From: an uncultured Rhodocyclaceae bacterium | GTDB lineage: Bacteria; Pseudomonadota; Gammaproteobacteria; Burkholderiales; Rhodocyclaceae | DNA: 22,561 bases | Direction of reading: 5' to 3' | Assembly: GCA_903930805.1 (NCBI GenBank) | Contig: CAIYZZ010000523.1 | Coordinates: 1-22,561 of the forward strand | In this document: piece after piece, positions 8,651 to 16,729 of the stretch | Layout of the letters: each line of letters begins with the position of its first letter | How positions within the stretch are numbered: the stretch's first letter is position 1 | Position numbers and translations under genes: made by a program | Notes under the pieces: model-generated | Told to the model about the DNA's origin: nothing | Databases searched by the model: none | Seen by the model: only the letters and a program-made list of their open reading frames with translations

Positions 8651-9154
8651 ATGGTCGTGTTGGGGCGCATTACTGCCCCATACGGCGTGCAAGGCTGGGT
8701 TAGGCTCCACCCCTTCGGGGATGATCCGGACCGTTGGCGTGAAATCGAACGCTGGTGGCTCGGATGCGAAGAAAACGATTTCTCCGCTTGGCGTGCCTAT
8801 CCGTTGCAGGATCTGCGTTTGCATGGAAAGACTTGGGTAGTCAAACTGGTCGGCGTGGATGATCGCAATGGTGCCGAGCAGATGGTTGGGCAATTTGTTG
8901 GTGCGCCTCGTAGTGCGCTGCCGGCAACGGAACAGGATGAGTTTTACTGGGCTGATCTGGTCGGTCTGAATGTGGTGAATGAAAAGCAGGAGCGGCTTGG
9001 GCAAGTGGTCGAAATGATCGAGTCGGGCGCTCATGCGGTAATGGTTGTGGTTGATGGTGAAATAAAGCGGTTGCTGCCATTCGTCGGCCATGTGGTCAAG
9101 GATGTGGATGTCGCGGCGGGCATGATGCGGGTCGATTGGGAACTTGACTGGTAG
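8651..9154 (+). CDS. rimM: Ribosome maturation factor RimM (16S processing)
   Basis: This encodes 167 residues. RimM binds uS19 on the 30S subunit and assists maturation of the 16S 3' domain. The N-terminal RimM domain starts [20 protein letters not shown]. The C-terminal PRC-barrel (about 95-167) shows [13 protein letters not shown] and GAHAVMVVV, then the conserved [14 protein letters not shown]. The ATG at 8651 begins 5 nt after rpsP. There is no strong Shine-Dalgarno, and 14 nt across the start are identical to those at the rpsP start. It is the second gene of the rpsP operon. Confidence 0.95.
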   Translation: MVVLGRITAPYGVQGWVRLHPFGDDPDRWREIERWWLGCEENDFSAWRAYPLQDLRLHGKTWVVKLVGVDDRNGAEQMVGQFVGAPRSALPATEQDEFYWADLVGLNVVNEKQERLGQVVEMIESGAHAVMVVVDGEIKRLLPFVGHVVKDVDVAAGMMRVDWELDW

Positions 9155-9168
9155 CCGGGGCGGTTCTG

Positions 9169-9990
9169 ATGGCTTTGCGCTTCGATGTTGTCACGCTGTT
9201 TCCCGAGATGTTTGCGGCAGTTACTGATTTTGGTATCAGTAGGCGGGCGCTGGAACGTAGCTTGTGGCAACTGGAATGCTGGAATCCGCGCGATTGGGCT
9301 GAGAATGCCTACCGTACGGTGGATGACCGGCCATTTGGTGGCGGGCCGGGGATGGTGATGCAGGCGGGGCCACTGGAGCGCGCCATACAGGCGGTACAGG
9401 TGGCACGCGTGGCACGGGCAGCGCAAGTAGCACAGGTCGGGATGGCGCAGGTGATTTACCTCTCGCCGCAGGGCAGGCCGCTGACGCATGCCCGGGTTGC
9501 GAAACTGGCGGCGAGCGAAGGCGCGATTCTCTTGTGCGGCCGTTACGAAGGGGTGGATGAGCGCCTGATCGAGCGCTGTGTCGATGAAGAGTTGTCCTTG
9601 GGAGACTTCGTGCTCTCGGGGGGTGAGGTGGCTGCGCTGGCGTTGATTGATGCTTGTGTGCGGCAGTTGCCGGGAGCCTTGAATGATGAGGCCTCGGCGG
9701 CAGAGGATTCGTTTGTGGATGGGTTGCTGGATTGTCCGCATTACACGCGGCCCGAAGTGTATGAGGATTTGCCGGTGCCGGAAGTTTTGTTGTCCGGGCA
9801 CCACGAGAACATCCGCCGCTGGCGTCTGAAACAGTCGCTGCAGCGGACCCGGGAGCGCCGCCCGGAGCTGTTTGCCAAATGGCTGGCGCAACGTGCCGAT
9901 GGTACGCGTGGCTTGAGCAAGGAAGAAGCGCAACTCCTGCGTGAAATAGAATTACAGGAGCTCTGCGGTCGTGACAACATGAATGAATAG
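9169..9990 (+). CDS. trmD: tRNA (guanine-37-N1)-methyltransferase
   Basis: This encodes 273 residues, longer than E. coli TrmD (255). It methylates G37 of tRNAs using AdoMet and so prevents frameshifting; it is essential in most bacteria. Marks are [11 protein letters not shown] at the N-terminus, [15 protein letters not shown], the trefoil-knot AdoMet site with [23 protein letters not shown] and [10 protein letters not shown], and the C-terminal [19 protein letters not shown]. About 9 extra residues lie before the knot ([12 protein letters not shown], residues 78-89), encoded by a 9-nt tandem repeat. The remembered E. coli protein has AAKAAAGEGAK in this loop. It is the third gene of the rpsP operon. 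Confidence 0.96.
   Translation: MALRFDVVTLFPEMFAAVTDFGISRRALERSLWQLECWNPRDWAENAYRTVDDRPFGGGPGMVMQAGPLERAIQAVQVARVARAAQVAQVGMAQVIYLSPQGRPLTHARVAKLAASEGAILLCGRYEGVDERLIERCVDEELSLGDFVLSGGEVAALALIDACVRQLPGALNDEASAAEDSFVDGLLDCPHYTRPEVYEDLPVPEVLLSGHHENIRRWRLKQSLQRTRERRPELFAKWLAQRADGTRGLSKEEAQLLREIELQELCGRDNMNE
9400..9435 (+). repeat. 9-nt tandem repeat, four units, inside trmD
   Basis: The units are GTGGCACGC, GTGGCACGG, GCAGCGCAA and GTAGCACAG, each encoding V/A-A-R/Q. The first two units differ by one base and the last two are more diverged. The array is in frame, so gain or loss of units would only change loop length. Confidence 0.8.
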
Positions 9991-10001
9991 GAAAATACGA
10001 C

Positions 10002-10379
10002 ATGAATCTGATTGAACAGTTGGAACAGGAAGAAATCGCCCGCCTTGGCAAAACCATTCCCGACTTCGCTCCGGGCGACACCGTCGTCGTGAACGTAAGT
10101 GTCGTGGAAGGCGAGCGCAAGCGCGTTCAGGCATTCGAAGGCGTGGTAATTTCGAGGCGCAACCGTGGCCTCAATTCAAATTTCATCGTACGCAAGATTT
10201 CATCGGGTGAGGGCGTTGAACGCACTTTCCAGCTCTACTCGCCGCTGGTCGCCAGCATTGAAGTCAAGCGTCGCGGCGATGTGCGGCGTGCCAAGCTCTA
10301 CTATCTGCGCGACCGCTCCGGCAAGTCGGCACGCATCAAGGAAAAACTCACCAGAAGGGTTGTCGCAGCCAAAGAGTGA
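10002..10379 (+). CDS. rplS: 50S ribosomal protein bL19
   Basis: This encodes 125 residues, slightly longer than the E. coli protein (115) because of the C-terminus. It lies at the subunit interface, where it contacts 16S rRNA. Typical segments are [20 protein letters not shown] at the N-terminus, [40 protein letters not shown] and VEVKRR-like [20 protein letters not shown]. It starts 11 nt after trmD, is the last gene of the operon, and is followed by a strong hairpin. Confidence 0.97.
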   Translation: MNLIEQLEQEEIARLGKTIPDFAPGDTVVVNVSVVEGERKRVQAFEGVVISRRNRGLNSNFIVRKISSGEGVERTFQLYSPLVASIEVKRRGDVRRAKLYYLRDRSGKSARIKEKLTRRVVAAKE

Positions 10380-10392
10380 GTTTCGTTTCACA

Positions 10393-10430
10393 CCATGCAA
10401 AAGGGACGCTGCGGCGTCCCTTTTGCATGG
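10393..10430. terminator. Bidirectional intrinsic terminator between rplS and folE2
   Basis: A perfect 17-bp stem, CCATGCAAAAGGGACGC (10393-10409) with its exact complement (10414-10430), is closed by loop TGCG. The GC-rich top (GGGACGC/GCGTCCC) is followed by TTTT on the plus strand and, by symmetry, on the minus strand. It can therefore end both the rpsP operon and convergent folE2 transcription. Confidence 0.9.
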
Positions 10431-10443
10431 GTGCTCCGGCGGA

Positions 10444-11250
10444 TCAGCGTATCTTGTCGCGCTCGATCAGGGCGTAAGCCGAGTGGTTGTGGATTGACTC
10501 GAAATTCTCCGACTCGACGACGTAAGCGTCGATGCGTGGATCGGCATTCAATACGCCTGCTACATCACGGACTATATCCTCGACGAACTTGGGATTGTCA
10601 TAGGCGCGCTCAGTCACCAGTTTTTCATCGGGGCGCTTGAGCAGACCATACAGTTCGCAGGAGGCTTGCCCCTCGGCCATCTGCACCAATTCTTCGATCC
10701 AGACGAAACTGTTGGTGGTGGCCGTGATGGTGATGTGTGAGCGCTGGTTGTGCGCACCACGCTCGGAAATCTTCTTTGAGCAGGGGCACAGGCTGGTCGC
10801 CGGCACGACGACGCGCGTAGTTTGCCGGTAGCGGTTGCCGTCAAGGATTTCACCGACAAAAGTCACCTCGTAGTCCATCAGGCTTTTGACCTTCGAAACA
10901 GGCGCTTCCTTGTTGATGAAGTAGGGGAAGCTCATCTCCAAGTGGCCGGTGGCGGCTTCCAGTCGCTGCACCATCTCGCGCAACATCGCCTCAAAGCTCT
11001 CAACCGAAAGCTCACGCTCCTGGGTGTTGAGTATCTCGACGAAGCGCGACATGTGGGTGCCCTTGAAGTTGTGCGGGAGCCCGACATACATATTGAAGGT
11101 GGCGATGGTGTGCTGTACCCCGCCACTCTTGTCGAGAACCTTGACGGGGTGGCGGATGGATTTGATGCCAACCTTGTTGATCGGCAGTTGGCGCGAATCG
11201 AGGCTGGATTGAACGTCTGGTATGGCCATCATGATGTCTTTCAGGTTCAT
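10444..11250 (-). CDS. folE2: GTP cyclohydrolase IB
   Basis: This encodes 268 residues. The enzyme converts GTP to dihydroneopterin triphosphate, the first step of folate synthesis (also feeding queuosine). It is a metal-promiscuous enzyme unrelated in sequence to the Zn-dependent FolE. Family features are [20 protein letters not shown], the central [17 protein letters not shown], and the active-site segment [20 protein letters not shown] with Cys155/Cys157 and His167. AAGGA lies 9 nt before the ATG. It follows dxs on the same strand, but a good promoter sits in the 58-nt gap, so it is probably expressed separately. folE2 is Zur-regulated in some bacteria; I see no convincing Zur palindrome here. 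Confidence 0.95.
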   Translation of the reverse strand: MNLKDIMMAIPDVQSSLDSRQLPINKVGIKSIRHPVKVLDKSGGVQHTIATFNMYVGLPHNFKGTHMSRFVEILNTQERELSVESFEAMLREMVQRLEAATGHLEMSFPYFINKEAPVSKVKSLMDYEVTFVGEILDGNRYRQTTRVVVPATSLCPCSKKISERGAHNQRSHITITATTNSFVWIEELVQMAEGQASCELYGLLKRPDEKLVTERAYDNPKFVEDIVRDVAGVLNADPRIDAYVVESENFESIHNHSAYALIERDKIR

Positions 11251-11283
11251 GGGGAGGTTTCCTTGGGAGTCATTATGGTTCCC

Positions 11284-11312
11284 AGTATAACAATTCCGAC
11301 AAAAACACTCAA
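11284..11312 (-). promoter_or_regulatory. Sigma70-type promoter for folE2
   Basis: Read on the minus strand, TTGAGT (11312-11307) and TATACT (11289-11284) are spaced 17 nt, with the expected start near 11277. The -35 element overlaps the dxs stop codon. Imperfect TTAT/ATAA half-sites lie around the -10, but their spacing does not match the usual Zur box. Confidence 0.55.
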
Positions 11313-13165
11313 GTATTAATGGAGTGAAACTTCTTAATGCGTTCGATCAGGGCAGGAGCGTTCAAGCCGAGTTCTGTGAGCATTTGCGCTTGCTCGCCAT
11401 GTTCGATGAAGGAATCGGGCAGGCCGAGACGCAACAAGGGCTTGGCAATGCCCAGGCTTTCGAGCGTCCGCGCCACCTCCGAGCCAGCGCCGCCAATCAC
11501 GGCGTTTTCTTCCAGCGTAACCAGTTTATCGTGAGTGTTTGCCAGCGTACGAATCAGATCGACGTCGAGCGGCTTGACGAAACGCATGTTGGCGACCGTG
11601 GCGTCCAGCGCTTCACCCGCCTCCAGCGCGGAAGCCAGTAGGGTTCCGAAGGCAAGGATCGCTACACCGTGTCCCCGCCGGGCGATTTCCCCCTTGCCGA
11701 TCTCGATGACATCCAAAGTCGGCGCTGGCGAGACGCCAGTGCCACTTCCCCGCGGGTAGCGCACCGCTGCCGGACCGGGGTGCTGGTAGGCGGTGGATAA
11801 CATTTGGCGGCACTCGGCTTCGTCGGCTGGTGTCATCACCACCAGATTCGGGATGCAGGTTAGGTAGGAGAGATCGAAGGCCCCCTGATGAGTTGCACCA
11901 TCTGCACCAACGAGACCGCCACGGTCGATGGCAAAGGTGACGTCGAGGTTTTGCAGCGCAATATCGTGAATCAGTTGATCGTAGGCACGCTGCAAAAAAG
12001 TCGAGTAGATCGCCACTACCGGTTTCATGCCTTCGCAGGCCAGGCCGGCGGCAAAGGTAAGGGCGTGCTGTTCAGCGATGCCGACATCGTGGTAGCGGGC
12101 GGGAAATTGCGTAGCGAAGCTGGTCATGCCGGAGCCTTCGCACATCGCTGGAGTGATCCCGACCAATCGGCTGTCGGTCGTTGCCATGTCACACAACCAG
12201 TTGCCGAACACCTGGGTGAAAGAGAGCTTGCCGCTCCCCTTGCCAGACTGTATGCCATTGGCAGCGTCGAATTTTGAAACCCCGTGATAAAGCACCGGAT
12301 CGACCTCGGCCAGTTTGTAGCCTTGCCCTTTTCTGGTCACGACATGCAAAAAGCGCGGACCGGTAAGTTCGCGCATGTTTTGCAGGGTTGGGATCAGCGA
12401 ATCAAGGTCGTGACCATCGATCGGGCCGATGTAGTTGAAGCCGAATTCTTCAAACAGGGTGCCAGGCACGAACATGCCCTTGACGTGCTCTTCAGCGCGC
12501 TTGGCAATCTCCAGCAGGGAGGGCGCCATGGATAAGACTTTCTCGCCGGCCTTGCGTGCGGCATTGAAGGTGCGACCGGACAGCAGGCGCGCGAGATACT
12601 TGTTCAGAGCGCCCACCGGTTGCGAAATCGACATGTCATTGTCGTTGAGGATAACCAGCAGGTTGGCATCGATGACACCAGCGTTGTTGAGCGCCTCGAA
12701 GGCCTGGCCGGCGGACATGGCACCGTCACCGATGATGGCGACAGCGTGGCGCTGCTCGCCCTTGTCCCTGGCGGCCACGGCCATGCCCAGCGCTGCGGAA
12801 ATTGACGTCGACGAATGGCCGACGCCAAAGGTGTCGTAGGGGCTTTCATCGCGGCGCGGAAAGCCTGAAACGCCATCCTTCATGCGCAACCGCGTCATGC
12901 CCTCGCGGCGACCGGTCAGCACCTTGTGCGCGTAGGTCTGGTGGCCGACATCCCAGACCAGACGATCCTCCGGTGTATTGAACACGTAATGCAGTGCGAT
13001 GGTGAGTTCAATGGTGCCAAGGTTCGACGACAGGTGCCCGCCCGTTCTGGCGACCGAATCAAGTAAAAAAGCACGTAACTCCTCAGCCAGCGCCGGTAAG
13101 TGTTCGCGTGGCATCTGACGCAGGTCAGCGGGATCGGCAATGGTTTCGAGGAGTGGGTAGGGCAT
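11309..13165 (-). CDS. dxs: 1-deoxy-D-xylulose-5-phosphate synthase
   Basis: This encodes 618 residues, full length. It condenses pyruvate and glyceraldehyde 3-phosphate to DXP, the entry to the MEP isoprenoid pathway and also the source of thiamine and pyridoxal precursors. The N-terminal ThDP domain has [14 protein letters not shown] and [12 protein letters not shown], and the ThDP motif [14 protein letters not shown]...ILNDNDMSI (146-180). The central pyrimidine-binding domain carries [17 protein letters not shown] and the conserved Asp-rich [17 protein letters not shown]. The C-terminal transketolase domain ends [12 protein letters not shown]...[11 protein letters not shown]. The ATG at 13165 is 2 nt downstream of the ispA stop, so translation is probably coupled. 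Confidence 0.97.
   Translation of the reverse strand: MPYPLLETIADPADLRQMPREHLPALAEELRAFLLDSVARTGGHLSSNLGTIELTIALHYVFNTPEDRLVWDVGHQTYAHKVLTGRREGMTRLRMKDGVSGFPRRDESPYDTFGVGHSSTSISAALGMAVAARDKGEQRHAVAIIGDGAMSAGQAFEALNNAGVIDANLLVILNDNDMSISQPVGALNKYLARLLSGRTFNAARKAGEKVLSMAPSLLEIAKRAEEHVKGMFVPGTLFEEFGFNYIGPIDGHDLDSLIPTLQNMRELTGPRFLHVVTRKGQGYKLAEVDPVLYHGVSKFDAANGIQSGKGSGKLSFTQVFGNWLCDMATTDSRLVGITPAMCEGSGMTSFATQFPARYHDVGIAEQHALTFAAGLACEGMKPVVAIYSTFLQRAYDQLIHDIALQNLDVTFAIDRGGLVGADGATHQGAFDLSYLTCIPNLVVMTPADEAECRQMLSTAYQHPGPAAVRYPRGSGTGVSPAPTLDVIEIGKGEIARRGHGVAILAFGTLLASALEAGEALDATVANMRFVKPLDVDLIRTLANTHDKLVTLEENAVIGGAGSEVARTLESLGIAKPLLRLGLPDSFIEHGEQAQMLTELGLNAPALIERIKKFHSINT
11717..11737 (+). repeat. 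Dispersed ~21-nt motif, copy 2 (antisense in dxs)
   Basis: It reads AGTCGGCGCT-GGCGAGACGCC on the plus strand, opposite to dxs. With the two A before it, 21 consecutive bases (11715-11735) are identical to copy 4. Confidence 0.5.
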
Positions 13166-13167
13166 AT

Positions 13168-14058
13168 TCAGAAACTGCGGTCAGCAATGTAATCGGTCAA
13201 TGCGGCGAGGCGGCCAGTGTCAACCTCACACAAATCCAGCGCGGCATGGGCCTCTACGCGCAGGTGCGCAGCCAATTCCTTGGCGCGTCCCAGGCCGATC
13301 ATGCTGACGTAGGTAGGCTTGTCCTGGGCGGCATCCTTGCCGGCTGTCTTGCCAAGCGTAATGGTACTGCCCTCGGCATCGAGAATGTCATCCACCACCT
13401 GAAACAACAGGCCGGCGCGATTGGCGAAATGGCCCAGTTCCTGTACGGTCGATTCATCTGCCGCGCCGGCATGGGCACCGAGCAGGACGGCGGCACGGAT
13501 CAAGGCCCCGGTTTTGTGAATGTGCATGAACTCGAGTTCTTCGATGCTCAGGGCCATGCCTACAGCAGCCAGATCGATGGCTTGCCCGCCGGCCATGCCG
13601 CGCGAGCCGGCGGCCTGGCCAAGTAGCGCCACCATTGCCAACTGTCGCCCCGGGTCAGGGGCCGCAGCATGTTCGGCCATCAGTTGAAAAGCCAGGGTTT
13701 GCAAGGCATCGCCGACCAGTAGTGCGGTGGCCTCGTCGTATTCGACATGGCAGGTCGGCCGGCCACGCCGCAACACGTCGTTGTCCATGCAGGGCATGTC
13801 GTCATGTACCAGCGAATAGGCATGGATCAACTCTACCGCACAGGCGGCGACATCGACGTATTGCGGATTGGCGCCGAGGGCCTCGCCGGCGGCGTGGCAC
13901 AACAGTGGACGCATGCGCTTGCCGCCGCCGAGTACGCTATAGCGCATGGCAGCGTGCAGGCGGGCCGGTGCGGTGGCGGGTGCGGGCAACCAGCGCTCCA
14001 ATGTCGTTTCTGTACGGCGCTGGATCATGACCATCCACGGGGCAAAATCTTTGTTCAA
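13168..14058 (-). CDS. ispA: Farnesyl diphosphate synthase (short-chain polyprenyl synthase)
   Basis: This encodes 296 residues. It adds isopentenyl diphosphate to DMAPP and GPP to make FPP for quinones, undecaprenyl phosphate and other isoprenoids. The first Asp-rich motif is HDDMPCMD (D86, D87, D92), with two residues between Asp pairs, as in bacterial FPP synthases. The second is DDILD (223-227). GGGKRMRP (44-51) binds substrate. The start is a TTG at 14058: TTGA overlaps the xseB stop by 4 nt, and the family aligns from this residue; an ATG at 14034 is the alternative. It lies between xseB and dxs, a common proteobacterial arrangement. Confidence 0.95.
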   Translation of the reverse strand: MNKDFAPWMVMIQRRTETTLERWLPAPATAPARLHAAMRYSVLGGGKRMRPLLCHAAGEALGANPQYVDVAACAVELIHAYSLVHDDMPCMDNDVLRRGRPTCHVEYDEATALLVGDALQTLAFQLMAEHAAAPDPGRQLAMVALLGQAAGSRGMAGGQAIDLAAVGMALSIEELEFMHIHKTGALIRAAVLLGAHAGAADESTVQELGHFANRAGLLFQVVDDILDAEGSTITLGKTAGKDAAQDKPTYVSMIGLGRAKELAAHLRVEAHAALDLCEVDTGRLAALTDYIADRSF

Positions 14059-14321
14059 GGCAATTCACCCGCGTTCGCTGAGGGTGCGACCAGATCGTGC
14101 AGGGCGCCATCTTCCAGGATGCGAATTTTCTGTTCAGCCTGACCAAGTGTTTCCTGGCAATAATTACGCAGCACCATACCGCGTTCGTAGGCCTTGAGTG
14201 ATTCCTCGAGTGGCGCGCCTCCCCCCTCCAGGGCCTCGACGATACCTTCGAGTTCCTGCAGGGCAGCCTCGAAAGAGGCGGGTGGCTTGGTTGAAATCGG
14301 CTTCATTTGATGCGGGGGCAT
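14055..14321 (-). CDS. xseB: Exodeoxyribonuclease VII small subunit
   Basis: This encodes 88 residues. XseB is a small helical partner of XseA; several copies bind the large subunit to make the single-strand exonuclease used in repair. The family core is clear: SFEAALQELEGIVEALEGG, then PLEESLKAYERGMVLRNYCQ and LGQAEQKIRILEDG. The ATG at 14321 or the one at 14306 (MKPIS) may be used; neither has a good Shine-Dalgarno. It heads the xseB-ispA-dxs operon and is divergent from the Rieske gene. On the minus strand, TTGACC (14365-14360) and TATTTT (14341-14336), spaced 18, could form its promoter; if so, the second ATG would have the more normal leader length. Confidence 0.93.
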   Translation of the reverse strand: MPPHQMKPISTKPPASFEAALQELEGIVEALEGGGAPLEESLKAYERGMVLRNYCQETLGQAEQKIRILEDGALHDLVAPSANAGELP

Positions 14322-14371
14322 TGAGCGAACCCGTGAAAATAGCCTATGCTGCCCTCTCAGGTCAAATTGGC

Positions 14372-14377
14372 TATACT
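14372..14377 (+). promoter_or_regulatory. Candidate -10 element for the Rieske operon
   Basis: TATACT lies 40 nt before the ATG; no good -35 is seen at the usual distance. It lies just beyond the TTGACC proposed as the xseB -35, so the two divergent promoters would be interleaved. Confidence 0.35.
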
Positions 14378-14416
14378 CGCGGTCCTCGAGATATCCTTTT
14401 TGGAGCTTGGTAAATC

Positions 14417-15526
14417 ATGGCCGACATCGCCACCAGGGTGCAGCTTGCGCCGGGTATTTCTCAGTTCCCCGTCGATTGGTATTTCGACAAAAAAATATTC
14501 GAACTCGAGAAAAAGCTGATCTTCGATGCCGGGCCGGGTTATGTGGGTCACGAATTGATGGTGCCCGAGCTTTACAATTATCGATCCACCGAATGGAAAG
14601 ATCACGGCAACTTGCTAGTACGTCAGCCTGATGGCGTTTATGAGATGTCCAACGTCTGCCGTCACCGCCAGGCGATCATGCTGCAGGGTAGCGGCACGGC
14701 GCAGAACATCGTCTGTCCGATCCATCGCTGGACCTACGACACGGCCGGCCAGTTGATCGGCGCGCCGCATTTTCCCGCCAACCCCTGCCTGAATCTGAAC
14801 AAGCAAAAGCTTGAATCCTGGAACGGCCTGCTGTTCAAGGGGCCGCGTTCGGCTAATGCCGACCTGTCCGGGATGAAAGTTGCCGGTGAGCTTGATTTTT
14901 CCGGTTACAAACTCGATCACGTCGAGCTCCATCAGTGCAACTACAACTGGAAAACCTTCATCGAGGTCTATCTCGAGGACTACCACGTCGTTCCCTATCA
15001 TCCGGGCCTCGGCAACTTCGTCACCTGCGACGATCTGAGCTGGCAGTTTGGCGACTGGTACTCGGTGCAGAAGGTCGGCATCACCTCGCTTGCCAAGACC
15101 GGCAGCAAGACCTATGCCCAATGGCACAAGGCTGTGCTGGATTACTACGATGGCGAGTTGCCGCCGCAAGGCGCGATCTGGCTCACTTACTACCCGAACA
15201 TCATGGTCGAGTGGTACCCGCACGTGCTGGTGGTGTCGACGTTGATTCCGCAGGACGTCGACAAGACGCTCAACGTCGTCGAGTTCTACTATCCCGAGGA
15301 CATCGCCCTGTTCGAGCCCGAATTCATCAAGGCTGAGCAGGCCGCCTACATGGAAACCGCCATCGAGGATGACGACATCGGTGAGCGCATGGATCGCGGC
15401 CGCCATGCCCTGCTCAAGCAGGGACGCAACGAAGTTGGTCCCTATCAATCGCCGATGGAAGATGGCATGCAGCACTTCCACGAGTTTTATCGCCACATCA
15501 TGGCTCAGGAGCTTTCCCAACGATGA
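14417..15526 (+). CDS. Rieske non-heme iron oxygenase, alpha subunit family (substrate unknown)
   Basis: This encodes 369 residues. The N-terminal Rieske [2Fe-2S] domain has C81-R-H83, 16 residues, then C100-P-I-H103. The C-terminal catalytic domain has NWKTFIEVYLEDYHVVPYH, giving E187-D-Y-H190-VVPY-H195: the two His ligands of mononuclear iron with the right spacing. The bridging position, usually Asp (D-x2-H-x4-H), is Glu187. The acidic segment AIEDDDIGERM near the C-terminus fits the third ligand region. Such oxygenases need a reductase, which is not encoded nearby. Glu at the bridge is known in carnitine oxygenase CntA-type enzymes, so a non-aromatic substrate is possible; that is inference. 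GGAG lies 11 nt before the ATG. The gene is divergent from xseB and overlaps the next gene by 4 nt. Confidence 0.88.
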   Translation: MADIATRVQLAPGISQFPVDWYFDKKIFELEKKLIFDAGPGYVGHELMVPELYNYRSTEWKDHGNLLVRQPDGVYEMSNVCRHRQAIMLQGSGTAQNIVCPIHRWTYDTAGQLIGAPHFPANPCLNLNKQKLESWNGLLFKGPRSANADLSGMKVAGELDFSGYKLDHVELHQCNYNWKTFIEVYLEDYHVVPYHPGLGNFVTCDDLSWQFGDWYSVQKVGITSLAKTGSKTYAQWHKAVLDYYDGELPPQGAIWLTYYPNIMVEWYPHVLVVSTLIPQDVDKTLNVVEFYYPEDIALFEPEFIKAEQAAYMETAIEDDDIGERMDRGRHALLKQGRNEVGPYQSPMEDGMQHFHEFYRHIMAQELSQR

Positions 15527-15882
15527 TTACCATTGATCACAACCGCCGCCTGGTTACCTTGACTGTCTTGGGCGAATTCACCCTCGAAGATTTCCGCGAG
15601 TTTGAGGAATATGTGCTGGCCGACGGCCGTTTCGACGGCCAGTTGAACCTGTTGTTCGACCTGCGCGAGATGGCTGGTTTCACGGTCGATATGGCTTGGG
15701 AAGAAATCAAGTTCTCCCGTACCCACGGTGGCGACTTCAAGCGCATTGCCGTCGTCACCGATAGTCAGTGGGTGGCATGGAGCGCCTGGCTGGAGCAGAT
15801 CTTCGTCAGCGCCGACCTGCGGGTCTTCGATGAGGCCGCCCCGGCGCACGATTGGCTGGCAGAGGATGGGCAAAATGTTTGA
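15523..15882 (+). CDS. SpoIIAA-like (STAS/Sec14-fold) small protein
   Basis: This encodes 119 residues. The pattern ITIDHNRRLVTLTVLGEFTL, then LLFDLREMAGFTVDMAWEEI and FKRIAVVTDSQW matches the SpoIIAA-like family (alternating strands and helices, lone-standing, without a transporter). These proteins are thought to bind small or hydrophobic ligands or to mediate interactions; none has a settled function in this context. It begins at the ATGA that ends the Rieske gene (4-nt overlap) and its 3' end overlaps the sulfurtransferase start, so the three are almost certainly co-translated. No Ser/Thr phosphorylation site of the anti-anti-sigma type is obvious. Confidence 0.8.
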   Translation: MITIDHNRRLVTLTVLGEFTLEDFREFEEYVLADGRFDGQLNLLFDLREMAGFTVDMAWEEIKFSRTHGGDFKRIAVVTDSQWVAWSAWLEQIFVSADLRVFDEAAPAHDWLAEDGQNV

Positions 15883-16729
15883 CCGGCTGGTCAGTGTCGA
15901 TACCCTCGCGGCGCACATCGACGATCCTGCCTGGCGCGTCTTCGACTGCCGGCACGATCTGGGCAACACCGAGTACGGGGCGCAGGCCTACGCCAAGGGC
16001 CACATCCCGGGGGCGCTGTTTCTCCATCTCGATCACGACATGGCGGGGAAAATGACCGGCACCAACGGCCGCCATCCGCTGCCCGACATCGCCACCTTCG
16101 CCGCGCACATGAGCGCATGCGGCGTCGGACCTGACACGCAGGTGGTCACCTACGATAACGAGGGCGGCATTTTTGCGGCCCATTTGTGGTGGATGCTGCG
16201 CTGGCTGGGCCACGACAAGGTGGCTTTGCTCGACGGCGGGTTGCCGGGCTGGCGTCGCGCCAAGCAGCCGCTGGAAACCGAAATCCGCAACGTGCCGGCC
16301 GCCCGTCTTGTGCCACAGGAACGTCCCGGACTGGTTGCCGCAAGCTACGTACTCAAGCATCTGCACTCACCCGAAATGCTGCTGCTCGATGCCCGCAGCG
16401 AAGAACGCTATGCCGGGGAAAACGAAACGCTAGATCCCGTGGCCGGCCACATTCCCGGCGCACTGAACCGCTTTTACTTCGACAATCTTGACGATGCCGG
16501 CTGCTTTTTCAAGCCTGCCGACGAATTGCGTGCCGAGTTTCTCGATCTACTCGACGGGCGTGCTCCCTCCACCGTGGTGCAGCAGTGCGGCTCGGGCGTT
16601 ACGGCGTGCCACAACATGCTGGCAATGGAGATCGCGGGCCTAACCGGGTCGCAGATCTATCACGGCTCATGGAGCGAGTGGTGCAGCGATCCGGCGCGTC
16701 CCTTCGTTACCGGCGATCAGCCAGGATGA
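15875..16729 (+). CDS. sseA: Sulfurtransferase, 3-mercaptopyruvate type (two rhodanese domains)
   Basis: This encodes 284 residues with two rhodanese domains (about 1-135, inactive; 150-280, catalytic). The active-site loop is C238-G-S-G-V-T-A, the form typical of 3-mercaptopyruvate sulfurtransferase rather than thiosulfate rhodanese (usually CRKGVTA). Each domain shows the GHIPGA motif (42-47 and 191-196), with LLLDARSEERYAG in the second. The start at 15875 has GAGG 9 nt upstream (15862-15865), while an ATG at 15866 would leave no spacer; the longer open frame to 15728 runs through the preceding gene. It is the third gene of the Rieske operon and converges on queG with a 13-nt overlap of the 3' ends. 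The symbol is by motif and may not be orthologous to E. coli sseA. Confidence 0.88.
   Translation: MFDRLVSVDTLAAHIDDPAWRVFDCRHDLGNTEYGAQAYAKGHIPGALFLHLDHDMAGKMTGTNGRHPLPDIATFAAHMSACGVGPDTQVVTYDNEGGIFAAHLWWMLRWLGHDKVALLDGGLPGWRRAKQPLETEIRNVPAARLVPQERPGLVAASYVLKHLHSPEMLLLDARSEERYAGENETLDPVAGHIPGALNRFYFDNLDDAGCFFKPADELRAEFLDLLDGRAPSTVVQQCGSGVTACHNMLAMEIAGLTGSQIYHGSWSEWCSDPARPFVTGDQPG

Noticed and set aside
9031..10120. Two overlapping 290-300-codon open frames antisense to trmD
   Set aside because: The translations are Arg/Pro/Ser/His-rich, with no domain and no independent start signals. The sense strand is clearly trmD.
11270..11300. Possible Zur box upstream of folE2
   Set aside because: The TTAT/ATAA half-sites are 11 nt apart and lack the GTTATA-TATAAC core expected for Zur.
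14615..15520. 301-codon open frame antisense to the Rieske gene
   Set aside because: Shadow of the sense frame; the Rieske and iron motifs prove the plus-strand gene.
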